Below, one piece after another: positions 1-9,654 of a stretch of DNA of 20,635 nt. The notes beneath the pieces were generated by a model. It saw nothing but the letters and a program-made list of their open reading frames with translations, was not told the DNA's origin and searched no databases. Positions within the stretch are counted from its first letter, which is position 1. Each line of letters opens with the position of its first letter. The position numbers and the translations under genes are program-made. Source of the DNA: Chara braunii (taxonomy: Eukaryota; Streptophyta; Charophyceae; Charales; Characeae); assembly GCA_003427395.1 (NCBI GenBank), contig BFEA01000111.1, positions 2,887,311 to 2,907,945 of the forward strand, given 5' to 3'.

Positions 1-222
1 TTCTTTTTTTTTTTCTTCTTCATCTTCATCTTCTTCTTTGTCTTCTTCTTCGTCTTTGTCTTTGTCTTCTTCTTCTTGGTCTTCTTCTTCTTCGTCGTCT
101 TCTTCTTCATCTTCTTCTTCTTCTTCTTCTTCTTCTTCTTCTTCTTCTTCTTCGTCGTCGTCGTCTTCTTCTTCGTGTACTTCTTCTTCTTCGTCTTCTT
201 CTTCGTCTTGGTGGATTTTTTG

Positions 223-254
<32 letters not shown>

Positions 255-375
255 ATCTTCTTCTTCGTCTTTGTGTTCGTCTTCTTCTTTTTGGTCTTCT
301 TCTTCTTATGCTTCTTCTTCTTCTTCTTCTTCTTCTTCTTCTTTTTCTTCTTCTTCCCTTACTTCTTCTTCGTAA
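1..375. repeat. (TTC)n pyrimidine microsatellite
   Basis: The tract is almost entirely TTC triplets on the plus strand with scattered TCG, TCA, TTG and TTT variants. Open frames through it encode only serine, phenylalanine or leucine runs, which is what a triplet repeat gives in any frame, so I call no gene. The interruptions suggest an old, diverged array. The window begins inside it, so its true length is unknown. Confidence 0.95.
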
Positions 376-715
376 TTTGAAAAGTCCTGCGAGACCTTGA
401 TCCCCAACCTCCTCGAGCTTGAGCCCTTAGTAGGATAGATAGGATCTAACATTTGTAGTCTGGGCGTTGAGCGTCGGGCGGGGGAAAAAGACTTGGTTGA
501 TAGATGATGATGAAAAAACTATTTCGGCGTTGTCATTTGTGAGCTCTGGTGTTACTCTTATTTGGCGTGTATCGGGTTGGGATTCTGCTCTTGGTTCGAG
601 GTCACGACTATCTGTTCTCGTGTGTATGATGTGGCTTGGTTTATGGAATCCCCTATCACTCATTTTACTTGGGCGCAGACACACACAAATCATTCGATTC
701 GATGGGATCTTCAGT
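376..715. other. Spacer with no recognisable gene
   Basis: Mixed-composition DNA between two microsatellites. Short frames exist on both strands (about 90 codons each), but neither shows a recognisable domain or composition bias. I see nothing else here. Confidence 0.5.
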
Positions 716-912
716 CAATTGATTGATTGGTTGATTGGTTGATTGGTTGATCGATCGATTGATCGATTGATCGATTGATTGATCTTCCCGACCTTGGCCC
801 CAAGGATGACTAAACCATGGAAAGATGCACACATACACACACACAAACGGTCGGCCCTAACCCCGGTGATTTGTTTATTGATTGATTGATTGGTTGATCG
901 ATTGACTGGTTG
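716..912. repeat. TTGA-type tetranucleotide arrays with a CA-rich spacer
   Basis: Two arrays of TTGA/TTGG/TCGA-type tetranucleotides lie at about 716-785 and 867-912. The spacer between them carries an ACAC-rich stretch at about 829-846. A second CA-rich patch follows at about 943-957. Mixed TTGA, TTGG and TCGA units indicate point mutation within the array. Confidence 0.9.
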
Positions 913-982
913 TCGGGAGGATCGCCTTTCGTGCGCGTGTACACAGACACACACACATGCACGCATGGCGAAAGCAATCGAG

Positions 983-1003
983 TTTGGTTGATTGGTTGGT
1001 TGG

Positions 1004-1084
<81 letters not shown>

Positions 1085-1106
1085 CGATTGATTGATTGAT
1101 TGACTG
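983..1106. repeat. TGAT tetranucleotide array, main block
   Basis: The longest tetranucleotide block is nearly pure TGAT units, with TTGG variants at its left edge and two TGATCGAT interruptions. Minus-strand frames through it read as repeated S-I-N-Q and are repeat shadows, not genes. Confidence 0.95.
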
Positions 1107-1130
1107 AGTTGGGATTAGTCGAGATCGAGT

Positions 1131-1245
1131 CGGGATCACTCTCTCTCTTTTGCGATCCTGACCTTGATCCTCGCGATCCCGACCCCGATACTTATCCCGA
1201 CGTTCGCTATGTGCGATCCTGGCCCCGATCCTCTCTCTCTCTCGA
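1131..1245. repeat. CGATCCTGACC-like degenerate repeats flanked by (CT)n
   Basis: Units resembling GCGATCCTGACCTTGATCC recur at about 1151-1172, 1173-1194 and 1209-1231. Short CT dinucleotide runs lie on both sides (about 1138-1147 and 1231-1243). This is a small degenerate tandem repeat between the two oppositely oriented tetranucleotide blocks. Confidence 0.65.
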
Positions 1246-1263
1246 ACTGTCTATCTTCCGTGC

Positions 1264-1320
1264 TCAATCGATTGATCGATCAATCGATCAATCCATCAAT
1301 CAATCAATCAATTAATCGAT
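1264..1320. repeat. ATCA tetranucleotide array, inverted relative to 983-1106
   Basis: ATCA/ATCG units here are the reverse complement of the TGAT block at 983-1106, with about 157 bp between. The two blocks form a low-complexity inverted repeat that could fold back. Confidence 0.9.
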
Positions 1321-1645
1321 CTCCCCCTTATTAGAAGGGCCCAGTGCCCAAGGCAAATTACATCAGCACAGTAGACAATAACAAGGATAGTCGGGTTGTC
1401 CCGCCCCACCGGGAGCTCGGAGCCCTGTCCCTATATACACGGTCTTTGCACCCATCCCTTAACGTCAGCACCGGCCCTAACAAGAGGGGAAATCCTCATA
1501 TGTAAGCACAAAGGCTACTGAAATTTGCAAGCAGCAGACACAGACCACCAAAAAACATACGCGGAACCAAAAAAGGCACCAAATCCAAAAGAAGAATAGA
1601 GATAAGCCCCCTCGGAGGCTCGGAGTCCACACCTCAAACAGGAAC
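1321..1645 (+). other. Probable 5' region of LINE-B; no gene recognised
   Basis: No clear gene is visible. The stretch lies directly upstream of the first recognisable piece of LINE-B ORF1 and is probably its 5' UTR or a decayed ORF1 start. A TATATAC motif occurs near 1432, but nothing shows that it works as a promoter. I could not place the 5' end of LINE-B. Confidence 0.35.
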
Positions 1646-1829
1646 ATGCAACAAACCACTAGCATGAAGGAGGGTGTCTCGGAAGTAAGGGGAAAAAAAA
1701 AGTTCCTGCCCCTCAAAATACCCCTCAATCCGACCGTCCGCCAAAAGCAGTTGCCCTCACCTGCACCTCCACAGACTGGAAAAACACAACAGCACGAAGC
1801 CCAAATGCAGCGAATGGATGCCCGCCCCC
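1646..1829 (+). pseudogene. LINE-B ORF1, N-terminal fragment (split by LINE-A)
   Basis: An open plus-strand frame of about 61 codons from an ATG at 1646, rich in K, P, Q and T, runs up to the LINE-A poly(T) junction. Its last codons read M-D-A-R-P. The same D-A-R-P-L reading reappears in frame at 12772 on the far side of LINE-A and continues as K-G-E-E-H-G-N. The frame also continues leftwards past the ATG, so 1646 is only a convenient start. By itself the peptide has no recognisable domain; the assignment rests on the target-site duplication and the frame-preserving join. By analogy with L1 elements it would belong to an RNA-binding ORF1 protein. Confidence is moderate. Confidence 0.55.
1815..1829. 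repeat. Target-site duplication of LINE-A, left copy
   Basis: TGGATGCCCGCCCCC directly abuts the T-run at 1830-1848. An identical 15-mer lies at 12770-12784; a following T makes it 16 if the first T of the run is counted. The flanking bases differ outside the match. Position, length and adjacency to poly(A) fit a target-site duplication from target-primed reverse transcription. Confidence 0.85.
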
Positions 1830-1848
1830 TTTTTTTTTTTTTTTTTTT
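1830..1848 (-). other. Poly(A) tail of LINE-A
   Basis: Nineteen consecutive T on the plus strand equal A19 at the 3' end of the minus-strand element, immediately followed by the target-site duplication. This is the usual terminal tail of L1-type retrotransposons. Confidence 0.9.
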
Positions 1849-2103
1849 AAACCCAGCTGGTTCTGCTAGGGATGGTAAAATACTTCCCCACCCCTAGCAG
1901 ACCACCTGTTGGCTCCATTCTATTGGTGGGGAGCTGCACCTGATGGAAACCGGGTCAAGCGTTCCTTATACATCGTCTTTTTTTAGAAATTGGAGAAACT
2001 GAGAACTTGCGAATCATGAAAGATCAGCCTCTTCAGCCCTGAATGGCCGCCAGAACAGACAGTATCACCTAGCTGATTGCAGAATACCAAAGCCAATTCC
2101 TCC
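1849..2103 (-). other. LINE-A 3' UTR
   Basis: About 255 bp lie between the terminal ORF2 stop (TGA at 2106-2104) and the poly(A) tract. I see no conserved structure or gene. A short T7 run lies near 1978-1984. Confidence 0.75.
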
Positions 2104-4020
2104 TCATATGCAGCCAAACCAACTCATGGGGACCAGGGATAGTGAGGATGGGGGGAAAGGATCAGGGAACTCTGAAAGCGGGCGAAGGGGTACTGTTGGG
2201 TCCACGTTTGTCCAATCATGGAAAAACAGGTTGTAGTCTCTTTGGACTTCCTTCTTTTGCCCTTCTGTATCTTCTCTTTTGACCCCACTCTCTTTGATCC
2301 TCCCAATCTTACCACCTTGAGCCCCCCCTAGCCAAGCGCCACTGAATAGTTGAATATGATGTTGGATTTCTTTTTTGTTTGACAGAAATTTGATTTTTTC
2401 TTTTATTTTGTCCCATTGAGCAGTGATAACAGTTTGCACCTGTAACTTGATTGCCTCAGTAAACTCTGGGTCATCCAGCCTTGCTCCCTCCATCTCAAAC
2501 GTGCAGCGACGTTGCCAAAGGGCCTATAAGACAGTTCTTCGGCCGGTTATAAATAGATTATGAGAGAATTCATCTAGTTCCTCTGGAGACCATGTCTCGC
2601 ATAACAGGGCCCTCCAGTCCCATGGCCAGGTCAGTGAGGTATCTAGGGAACTTCAAATTCTATCCCACCATCGCCATAGCCAGACTGCACCTGGGCATTG
2701 AAGGAAGATGTGCTCAATGGTTTTCGGAATGGTCCTTGATGGGAATGAAGAGGAGTATAGCTTACACCAAGGTAAGGCAATGCCTTTCTCTTCCAAGGAG
2801 GTCCTATCTATTGGCCAATCATTCGTGGGAAGACAGCGATGGTCAATTTGCCACTGTAAAGAGGCAATTTTGGTCGGCATTATCTTAATAGTTTTGAACC
2901 ACTTAATATGTCTTATATCCTCCCTGCTAACATTCAGATGTTCCATCCATCTGGCTTTCACTCGATCCTTTAGATCCAATCTTGGTCTCAACAAACGGTA
3001 AGTTGATCTGACTGTCAGGGAATGTATATTACGAGTAGACTTGCTACGTTTCCCCAGAGGAACCGTCCATGACCAAGATATTGGGTCTATAGCCAAATTT
3101 TGTATTGCACATAATGGTTTGAAAACAAGCCAGCAGTCTTTATCTCTCAAAACTCTGATCCTGAATACTTGATCAGCGTTGACCCACTTGGTTTTCATAG
3201 TATAACTTTTCTTTATTCGATTTTTCTGATCGATTGAGAACAAGGAAAGTAAAACTGATCTCTCCTCATTCACTATTACCACATTTCCTATTTGTTGGGG
3301 GTTTCCTTGGATGCCCACCCAATCACTTTCTTTGAGTTGGGGTCCTTTTCTGAGAATCCTTATCCATTCTATCAGGACAACATCAATGATTGTTTCTAGT
3401 GCTCTTTCTGTGTTCCTGCAATAGCGCAAACAAGACAAGAGATCTGAGAGAGAGTACCAGTCTCGAGTTTTTGAGTTTCAAATATCCCCAATCCTTAGGA
3501 TCCCATTTTTTACCCAGCCCCTCCATGGGGAATCCATACAATGAAACATCCTTCCTTGTGAGTCAGTCAACCACCTGTTATTAAGGAGGGGTTGTTGACA
3601 GACCTCTTCCCAATGGTTTGGAGATATTTTATCTGGTAAGGGTAGTTTGCGCCAAGTCTTGAGAAGGTCTGGCAAAAAAGAGTCATTTTTAATGTCCATT
3701 CTTGTGGTCTGACGATGAGGTTTCACTGACTGATTTGGGGGTTGCGCTCCACCTCTTGGAATGGACCAGTAACGGTTTTCTAGCCACATCAAGGGATCTG
3801 TCCCTTCTGGAATTTCAGGTGCTAGTCTTGCAATTTGTTCTTCAGCTAGGGCTAACCAAGGAGTCTCTGGGTCAAAAGGTAGTCGTTTAACCCATTGAAT
3901 TGAGAGTGTCATGATCTGGGTGGAGGAATCTAAGATTCCTAACCCTCCCCTTGCTTTAGGCTGAATTACTCCTTGCCAGACAACTCTACTTATGACATTT
4001 TTGAAATCATGATTTCCTCT
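2104..4020 (-). pseudogene. LINE-A ORF2: post-RT region and zf-RVT-like C-terminus
   Basis: This segment continues the RT frame through R-G-G-L-G-I-L-D, a hallmark just after the RT in plant LINEs, then G-I-L-R-I-G-D-I, L-T-V-R-S-T-Y-R-L-L, and a zf-RVT-like end with L-P-T-N-D-W, P-W-C-K-L and E-H-I-F-L-Q-C-P. Only one Cys is visible in the first half of the usual Cys-Cys/His-Cys zinc motif, so the finger may be altered. Stops are TGA 3480-3478 (Trp in LINE-B, G-D-L-W-D), TGA 2655-2653 and TAG 2526-2524 before A-L-W-Q-R-R. The last 120 codons (2493-2104) are K/E-rich and match no family I recognise. The real stop is TGA at 2106-2104. Confidence 0.85.
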
Positions 4021-5560
4021 CTATAGGTAGGCTGTTATTTGTTTTTTAAAAGGTTTAAGCGTTGATTTGTCCATAGCCCATATTGCAGACTTATACCAGA
4101 GAGACGCCATAATAACATTATTTATGACCAGCGAGCGTCCTATAATAGAGGTTCTTTTATCCTTTCGCAGTTTCAGTTTTGCCAGAGCTGGTTTAAATAT
4201 CCATTCATTATTCCCTGTTGGTTTACCCGTTGCTGAGAGTGAGATACCTAAAACTCTAATTGGGGTTTCTGTTGTCAACCAACTGATATTTGGGTATTCT
4301 GGAGGTCTTACTCCCTGATAGTGTATCCACCACCCTTGTGTTTTTGTTCCCCAATTGATTTTCATATCAGAGAGGGAGCATAATTTATCCATCAGTCTCT
4401 TGATTTCTAGCAAGTTATCGTATGAGGCTTCCACCATCAAGGATAAATCATCTGCAAACAAGGAACAAACCGGTATAGCCTCTTCTGGGATATAGCTGAC
4501 TTGGATACGCTTAATGTCTCTATGACATCTTAGATTGGCCGCTAAGGCTTCCATCATTATGACAAAAAGAAAGGGGGCGATAGGATCTCCCTGTCTTACA
4601 GAACGTTCCAACTCAATGGGTGGAGCCAGATTCCCATTTACCATTACCCTCGTTGTAGCGTTCGAATGTAGAATCTGGATCCATCGTCTGAAGCAAGGAC
4701 CGAAATTGAACTTTTCTAGACATTTATCTAAAAAGAAATCAGTCAACATGATCATAGGTTTTTTCAAAATCTATGAAAATGAAGGCCGCATTGTGCTTAG
4801 ATTGTCTAGAGAGTTTGACTAACTCGTTTACTAGTAGAATATTATCTTGAATATTTATTCCTTCAATGAAACCCGTTTGAGTAGGATGAATGATGTCAGT
4901 AATGACTTTCAGTACCCAGTTTGTAAGAGCTTTAACTGCCAACTTGTAATCTATTGTAAGAAGAGTGATCGGTCTGTAATTACGGATGTTTGCATTGTCC
5001 CCCTTTTTGTATAATAGAGTTAGTACCTCGTGTCCAACTATTTCTCCTATTGTGCCTGAGGTCCAAACTGCATGATAGAAATCCATAAGATCATGAGCTA
5101 GGAAATCCCACATGACTTCCCATAATTCTTTGGAAAGACCATTGATACCTAGAGTTTTTTCCTCCTCCATCAACATAAGTGCATACCATATTTCCTCCTT
5201 TGTGAGAGAGTTTTCGAACATTTTTTTCTACTGGTTTGTTAAGGCTTTCGTAAGTGGTTCAAGAAAATCTTCTACCTCTTTTACTCTCTGTTCCCGCGGT
5301 TGTTGTTTACAATCAAATGTAAAGAGGGTCTTATAGAAATCTCTTGCTATTTTTGTACATGCCGCTGTAGACGTGACTAGAGAATGTTGGTTTCCTTGAG
5401 GGTCCGTAAAGGCTTCAATGATGGTTCTTCCAGTTTTGACCTTTGTCGTGGCAAAAAATCTCGCATCCATCATCCCCTCCGTGTTATGTCTCTTTAACTT
5501 ACCTCTAATTCTGATCCCTTGCCACCGGTATTCCATGTACTTTAATAGTTTGGCCTCCAT
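4021..5560 (-). pseudogene. LINE-A ORF2: reverse transcriptase domain
   Basis: RT blocks appear in order: a region beginning L-T-K-E-E-I-W; L-L-Y-K-K-G-D and N-Y-R-P-I-T-L-L; Q-T-G-F-I-E-G with N-I-Q-D-N-I-L-L; F-I-D-F-E-K-T-Y-D-H-V-D holding the first catalytic Asp; S-V-R-Q-G-D-P-I-A-P-F-L-F; F-A-D-D-L-S at 4458-4442 with the catalytic Asp pair; then the thumb-side K-I-N-W-G-T-K and V-L-G-I. All expected catalytic aspartates are present. Breaks are TAG 5230-5228, the frameshift near 4740-4755, and TAG 4023-4021, which aligns with a Trp in LINE-B (D-L-W-K-N). The 5560-5228 part is a basic linker leading into the RT. Confidence 0.92.
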
Positions 5561-5674
5561 GTCGCTAATTATTTTGGTGATCTCCGTTAGATGAGGTTCA
5601 TTTACTAGATCTTCTTCTTGTTTTTGAAGTTGATGAAGTTGTTTTTGCAGATCTATTTCCTCTACATGACGTTG

Positions 5675-6603
5675 CTATGCCAGCAATTTTGAGTATTTAT
5701 TGCATTTACGTCCCAGAAATATCAGGTCGTTGTTGAACCACCTTATATCATCCTTAGTTTTTGCCTTCTGCTCTCTCCAGAAGAACCAAATATCTTGTAA
5801 GTATACTTTAAAATGATTGATGCTCAATAGGGAAGTATTAAATTTATAGAAACTTTTACCTTGATCCATTTTTTTTATAAAAGAAAGCAATACTGCTGTC
5901 ATAACATGATCGAGGCCAGGGAAAACACTTTGAGGGAAGATCTCTGCTATCTGAAGGACACCTTCTAGTTCCTCTGATAAAAGTATGAGATCTATGCGAG
6001 ATTTTGATGCTTTACTCGTTAGGCTTTTCCTGAAACATGTGAACTTGCATTTTGTAGGGAAAAGACGTTTGTAAGCATCAAAAAGATTGAGCGACTGGCA
6101 TAGTCCTTCAATTATTTGCTCGTCCCTCTCCATGTATTGTGGACAGGGGGAGGGGAGCTGCCAATGGTCCATCTGTCTATTTGGTGCTGCATTGAAGTCT
6201 CCTGCCATCACTACTGGAATACCGGCAGGAAGGTGACTATTTAGGGATTCAAAGAAGCGGCCTCTTTCTCCTATCTCATTGGGACCGTATACACACAAGA
6301 TTGTCACTACTTCAATTTCTAGCATAGCCAGAAGAAATACCCATCTCCCTTCTTCCTTATCTGCTTCTCAATAGAGGGGGTCAATCCTTGAGTCAGGGGG
6401 AAGCCATATTGCTACTCCTGCGCTCCCTGGTCTAGGCGCGTGTGCTCTGAAGGCCTGATGGGGCCAAATCTGTTTGTGGGTGAGATTGTGGTCTGCGTTA
6501 TCCATTAAGTGTGTTTCCTGAACACAGATGGCGTCAGGCCATTCCTTACCTTCCACTCCTCTTAGTTGGTCGATGCTAGACCATTTACATTGAGTGATCG
6601 AAG
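5675..6603 (-). pseudogene. LINE-A ORF2: APE-type endonuclease domain
   Basis: The expected order of exonuclease-endonuclease-phosphatase motifs is present: L-N-V-N-G-L at 6603-6577, C-V-Q-E-T-H near 6524-6507, M-A-G-D-F-N near 6213-6194, S-R-I-D-L-I-L-L-S near 6000-5970, and G-L-D-H-V near 5920. These correspond to the metal-binding Asn, Glu, Asp-Asn and Asp-His residues of the APE family, so catalytic residues look intact. The domain is broken by a frameshift between L-A-S-T and Q-L-R-G (about 6556-6577) and by TGA at 6370-6368, where the surrounding R-W-V-F-L context suggests a lost Arg codon. In L1 elements this domain chooses and nicks the insertion site. Confidence 0.9.
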
Positions 6604-6724
6604 ATCTAGATCTGTAGCTCTTTTTAAGAGTTTTCAGTCTTTATTCCTATTATATAGCACTTCTAACACATTTGGACCCTCCATAATTAACATTACTCAA
6701 TCAATCAGTTATGTGTGGAATGGC

Positions 6725-7490
6725 TTACAAGGTCAACCAATGACCTGAGTCCAGCTTACCACCTTGGCCAAGTAGGCTCTGACCATTCTTAATAAGGCGG
6801 GGGAGTAGAATCGTGGAATCAACTTCTGTCCAGAAGTCATCGGCCTTGACCTTCATTTGTTGAAGCTCTGTTAGCGTGTCTTGAGTGAACCACCGTAAGT
6901 TAACTGATCGTGAGTGCTCGTATCTAAAGAACACATCCTTAGCTGATATCCTATGAGCGTCAGAGGATAGCATGAGCACAACAGTACCCCCAAGCGGGAG
7001 TTGCATTTGAATAATTTTAATAATTTCAGCTTTGAAACGTTCTTCCCCTGACATCTTACCAAGCAGGGATGAGAGCGGGTCTACTGGGGCTCCATGTACT
7101 GTTACCTCTCCCATGATTTGAACCTGTTAGTTCTGACAAACCTACCTCCCAAACACCTCCTTTCAATCTGACTGGTAGAATTAGCACACCAGGTTTAGAT
7201 AGGGCAAGATCCGCATGCCCTCCTGCCACCAGCAAACGTAGCTTTTGTCTCTTGCTAATCAGCTCACCCTTCAAAGGAGATATGGGAGGAAGAGAGTGCT
7301 GCGGCTGCACGGGTTTTGTCAGAGCATTGATTCTTCCATCTTCTTTGGGTTGACTTGCTAAGGGGATAGGGTTTTTTTCGGGAAGCTTCTCATAAAGTAT
7401 TGTCTGCTTGTGTTTCTCTATTCCTTCTGAGATAACCTCATCTGGCGGGTCAGATGGGGGCTCTTTTTTTTCTTCTGTTTCTGCCGGCAA
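6725..7490 (-). pseudogene. LINE-A ORF1: C-terminal region
   Basis: Frame 7490-7120 gives K-P-G-V-L-I-L-P-V-R and G-G-V-W-E-V-G-L-S; frame 7114-6725 continues with E-I-I-K-I-I-Q and W-T-E-V then I-L-L-P-R-L-I-K. LINE-B carries a similar order: P-G-V-V-I-F-L-L, G-G-E-W-L-L-G-L-G, W-I-I-K-V-N, and W-D-D then F-V-L-L-V-K-S-L. The shared order supports a conserved ORF1 C-terminal domain in this clade. I do not recognise the fold. The ORF ends at TAA 6727-6725, 40 nt before the ORF2 ATG. Confidence 0.6.
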
Positions 7491-8883
7491 CCCTCTTCTA
7501 TTGCTAACTCTTGCTGCTCATTACTTGTGATCTCTATCGATTGGGTAAGCAATAAAAACTTACTTTCCCCCGTTAGTTCAGATATCACTTGTTTGAGCTG
7601 ATGGGTTGTCTTACTTCTCCTTAAACAACGTGGAGGTCCATCTTCTTCTGTAAGATCCCCGATCAGATCCTCATCCCCTTCCCCTATCCTCTTGCCCTTA
7701 TTTGAGTCTTCTATCCCATCATCAAGTCTCAGGTCTCCTTGGACATGCTCATTGTCAGTTTGTTGTGTGTGTTGATTCTCTGTCTGTGCACTCTGAGATC
7801 CCTGTTCTGCAAAACATGACCCAGTTTCTTGTGACCCTAGGTTTGTTACTATTGAGATGGTATCGTTCTCTCCCAGATCTGGGATTTGCTGAGCATTCCC
7901 CAGTGGAACAATTGAGTCTGAGGCTTGCGTGTTGTCCGGCTTTGTCTGAGCCTGATCTCTGGGGGGTTGGAATCTAACTGACACTATGGGCAGCAAACGG
8001 TGACACATTTGTTGCCAACTTACTTCCCGTGGTAGACCTTGATCCAACGCTGTTCGGAGACTTGAACTTGTCTCTAATAAAGAGACCAGCTGCACATATG
8101 TGGCATCCCATAATTCCTCTGAACGGCCTTGAAACTTTAACTTGAGACTTTCGAGTAGCCATTCTGCCACATTCTTGAGGTCTGCAACACTTTCTTCTGT
8201 ACGTGTTTGCTCTGAATCCGAGTTTGTGCTACTGTCTGGGGGAGGGGGAACGCCCGAGACTGGTTCTATTTCCATTGGTTGTGGATCAAAGATCTCCTTC
8301 AGTGGGTCGATGTCCATTGGTTCTAGATCTGGCTCTGCATTGGTTGGTCCAAAGGTGCACTCAGAGGAGCTTCCAGGTCCCCAATTTTCTCTTTGCCTTT
8401 GCTGTGTCCCTTTTCTTGATCCGATTTTTCGTGCAGGGCAGATTTTGTTGGCTGCTGCCCTTTTGATTTTTTTTTTCCTCCATCCTCCCCTCCCCTCTCA
8501 ATGCTCAATGGGGTAAACCGATTACCAGTTGGTATATAGGCACCAACATTTAGTCCGATGCGAATACCATTTCTTTTTATCTTACCTGATTCACTTGGTT
8601 GTTTGTTCTTGCTCCCACTCCCTTCTCCCCCATTTTTATTTTCATGGGATGTTTGTGGTTTTGTTTGGGGTGGCTGTTGTGACCGGATATTGTGTCCAAA
8701 TGTGTGCTGAACAGGAGGTTTCCAGTCTACAGGTGGTCTTGATGACCTCCTAGGGTCACCTCTGCCCTCCCTATTCCACCCACCGGGTTGGCTGCTAGGT
8801 GATATTTCATCCACATATACCCATCCCTCATACCCCGGGATACTAGGTAACCATCTGTTAGCTCGGAGTGGGTCTCTCTTCAA
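7418..8883 (-). pseudogene. LINE-A ORF1: polar linker region
   Basis: Two overlapping frames follow the zinc knuckle. The first, 8883-8323, is K/G/P/S-rich and basic. The second, 8317-7418 (299 codons, uninterrupted), is acidic and rich in E, D, Q, T and P, opening with P-M-D-I-D-P and P-M-E-I-E-P motifs. The sequence at the changeover (8318-8345) reads sensibly in both frames, which fits a small indel in one original ORF. Low complexity and high charge suggest an intrinsically disordered segment. No domain recognised. Confidence 0.6.
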
Positions 8884-8904
8884 TGCATCGTCCTTTCCAG
8901 CAGT

Positions 8905-9597
8905 CTACTGAGGATGTTGTGGGCAAGCCACTTCTGTGGAGAGGTGGCCGTAGACCCTGCATTTATAGCACCAAGGTCTGAATTTATGTGCTGTATGGAT
9001 TTGATATAACCTTCCCCCCATTTTGAAAGGAATGATATCATCGAGAGAGAAAGGCTGATCTTTGGGAAGGTCCAGTGCCAACATCACATAGTCATCTCTT
9101 TTCGCCACGTATGTCGGTAGTGGATCTATAAAGTTCACTATCTTGTAGTGTTGACCGAAGTCATGGATGAAGGATGCCTGAACCTCTATCGGGATGTGGC
9201 GCAATTCCACCCAATAATAATCCCTCATCAGTTGATCTCTCTTTTCCTCAGGGTCTATCTTCTTCGGCATCCATGGGTAGATACGGACGTCTGATTGGTC
9301 CCATCGTATCTTTTTCCACCCATCCATTTTACTCTTATCTTGTTCAAACAGACTTAGTACCGTGAAGACCGTGGGTGTCACTGGCTCATTGAGGAAAAAT
9401 TCTTTAACTGCTTCTGGCCCATCCTTTATAGATTCCAAATGTTTACAGATCCATTTGATTTTATCATTAACTGATTTATATGCACAGTCATCATAAAAGA
9501 TCCAGTTGCTCGCATGTTTAGTGTAGATTGCGTCTCTTTGTGCCAGCTTGTCTGCAGGGTAAGATTTCATTAGCATCTTCCTTCCTCCCTGGTCCAC
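8905..9597 (-). pseudogene. LINE-A ORF1: gag-like domain with CCHC zinc knuckle
   Basis: This 230-codon open segment carries W-V-E-L-R-H-I-P-I-E-V, resembling the conserved core of DUF4283-type plant LINE gag domains, and ends with C-Y-K-C-R-V-Y-G-H then six residues then Cys (about 8972-8926). The knuckle spacing is C-x2-C-x4-H-x6-C; H-x4-C is the usual form, so the last spacing is wider. Just upstream in the same frame, P-S-W-A-Q-K-V-R-E-S-L (about 9780-9750) resembles the sequence that commonly precedes this domain. The first codon is GTG; the true start lies upstream, since the frame continues to 10311 through two stops. Role: nucleic-acid binding in the element's particle. Confidence 0.8.
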
Positions 9598-9654
9598 TAC
9601 CTTCTGCTCCGAGGGAAGAAGGAAGAGTGTAAGGAAATAAGCCCTGGCAGACTA

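Larger units (their letters stand above)
2104..6684 (-). pseudogene. LINE-A ORF2 polyprotein: endonuclease + reverse transcriptase (disrupted)
   Basis: About 1,525 codons encode the enzyme that nicks target DNA and copies element RNA at the nick. The likely start is ATG at 6684, 40 nt after the ORF1 stop. Three frames follow in turn: 6684 to about 6575, about 6575 to 4739, then 4767 to 2104. In-frame stops are TGA 6636-6634, TGA 6370-6368, TAG 5677-5675, TAG 5230-5228, TAG 4023-4021, TGA 3480-3478, TGA 2655-2653 and TAG 2526-2524. Domains in order are APE endonuclease, a K/Q/E-rich linker, RT with FADD, a post-RT region and a zf-RVT-like C-terminus. The frameshift near 4740-4755 looks like loss of two G from a V-D-W-D-F sequence, because LINE-B reads V-D-stop-D-F at the same place. 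No full protein can be made from this copy. Confidence 0.9.

Noticed and set aside
38-400. Serine- and phenylalanine-rich frames at the left end
   Set aside because: They are translations of a (TTC)n microsatellite.
4067-4822. Plus-strand frames inside LINE-A ORF2
   Set aside because: They are antisense shadows of the RT coding frame.
7455-7500. Programmed frameshift at the A8 run in LINE-A ORF1
   Set aside because: No clear slippery-site context, and the element carries several other indels and stops. A slippage mutation or sequence error is simpler.
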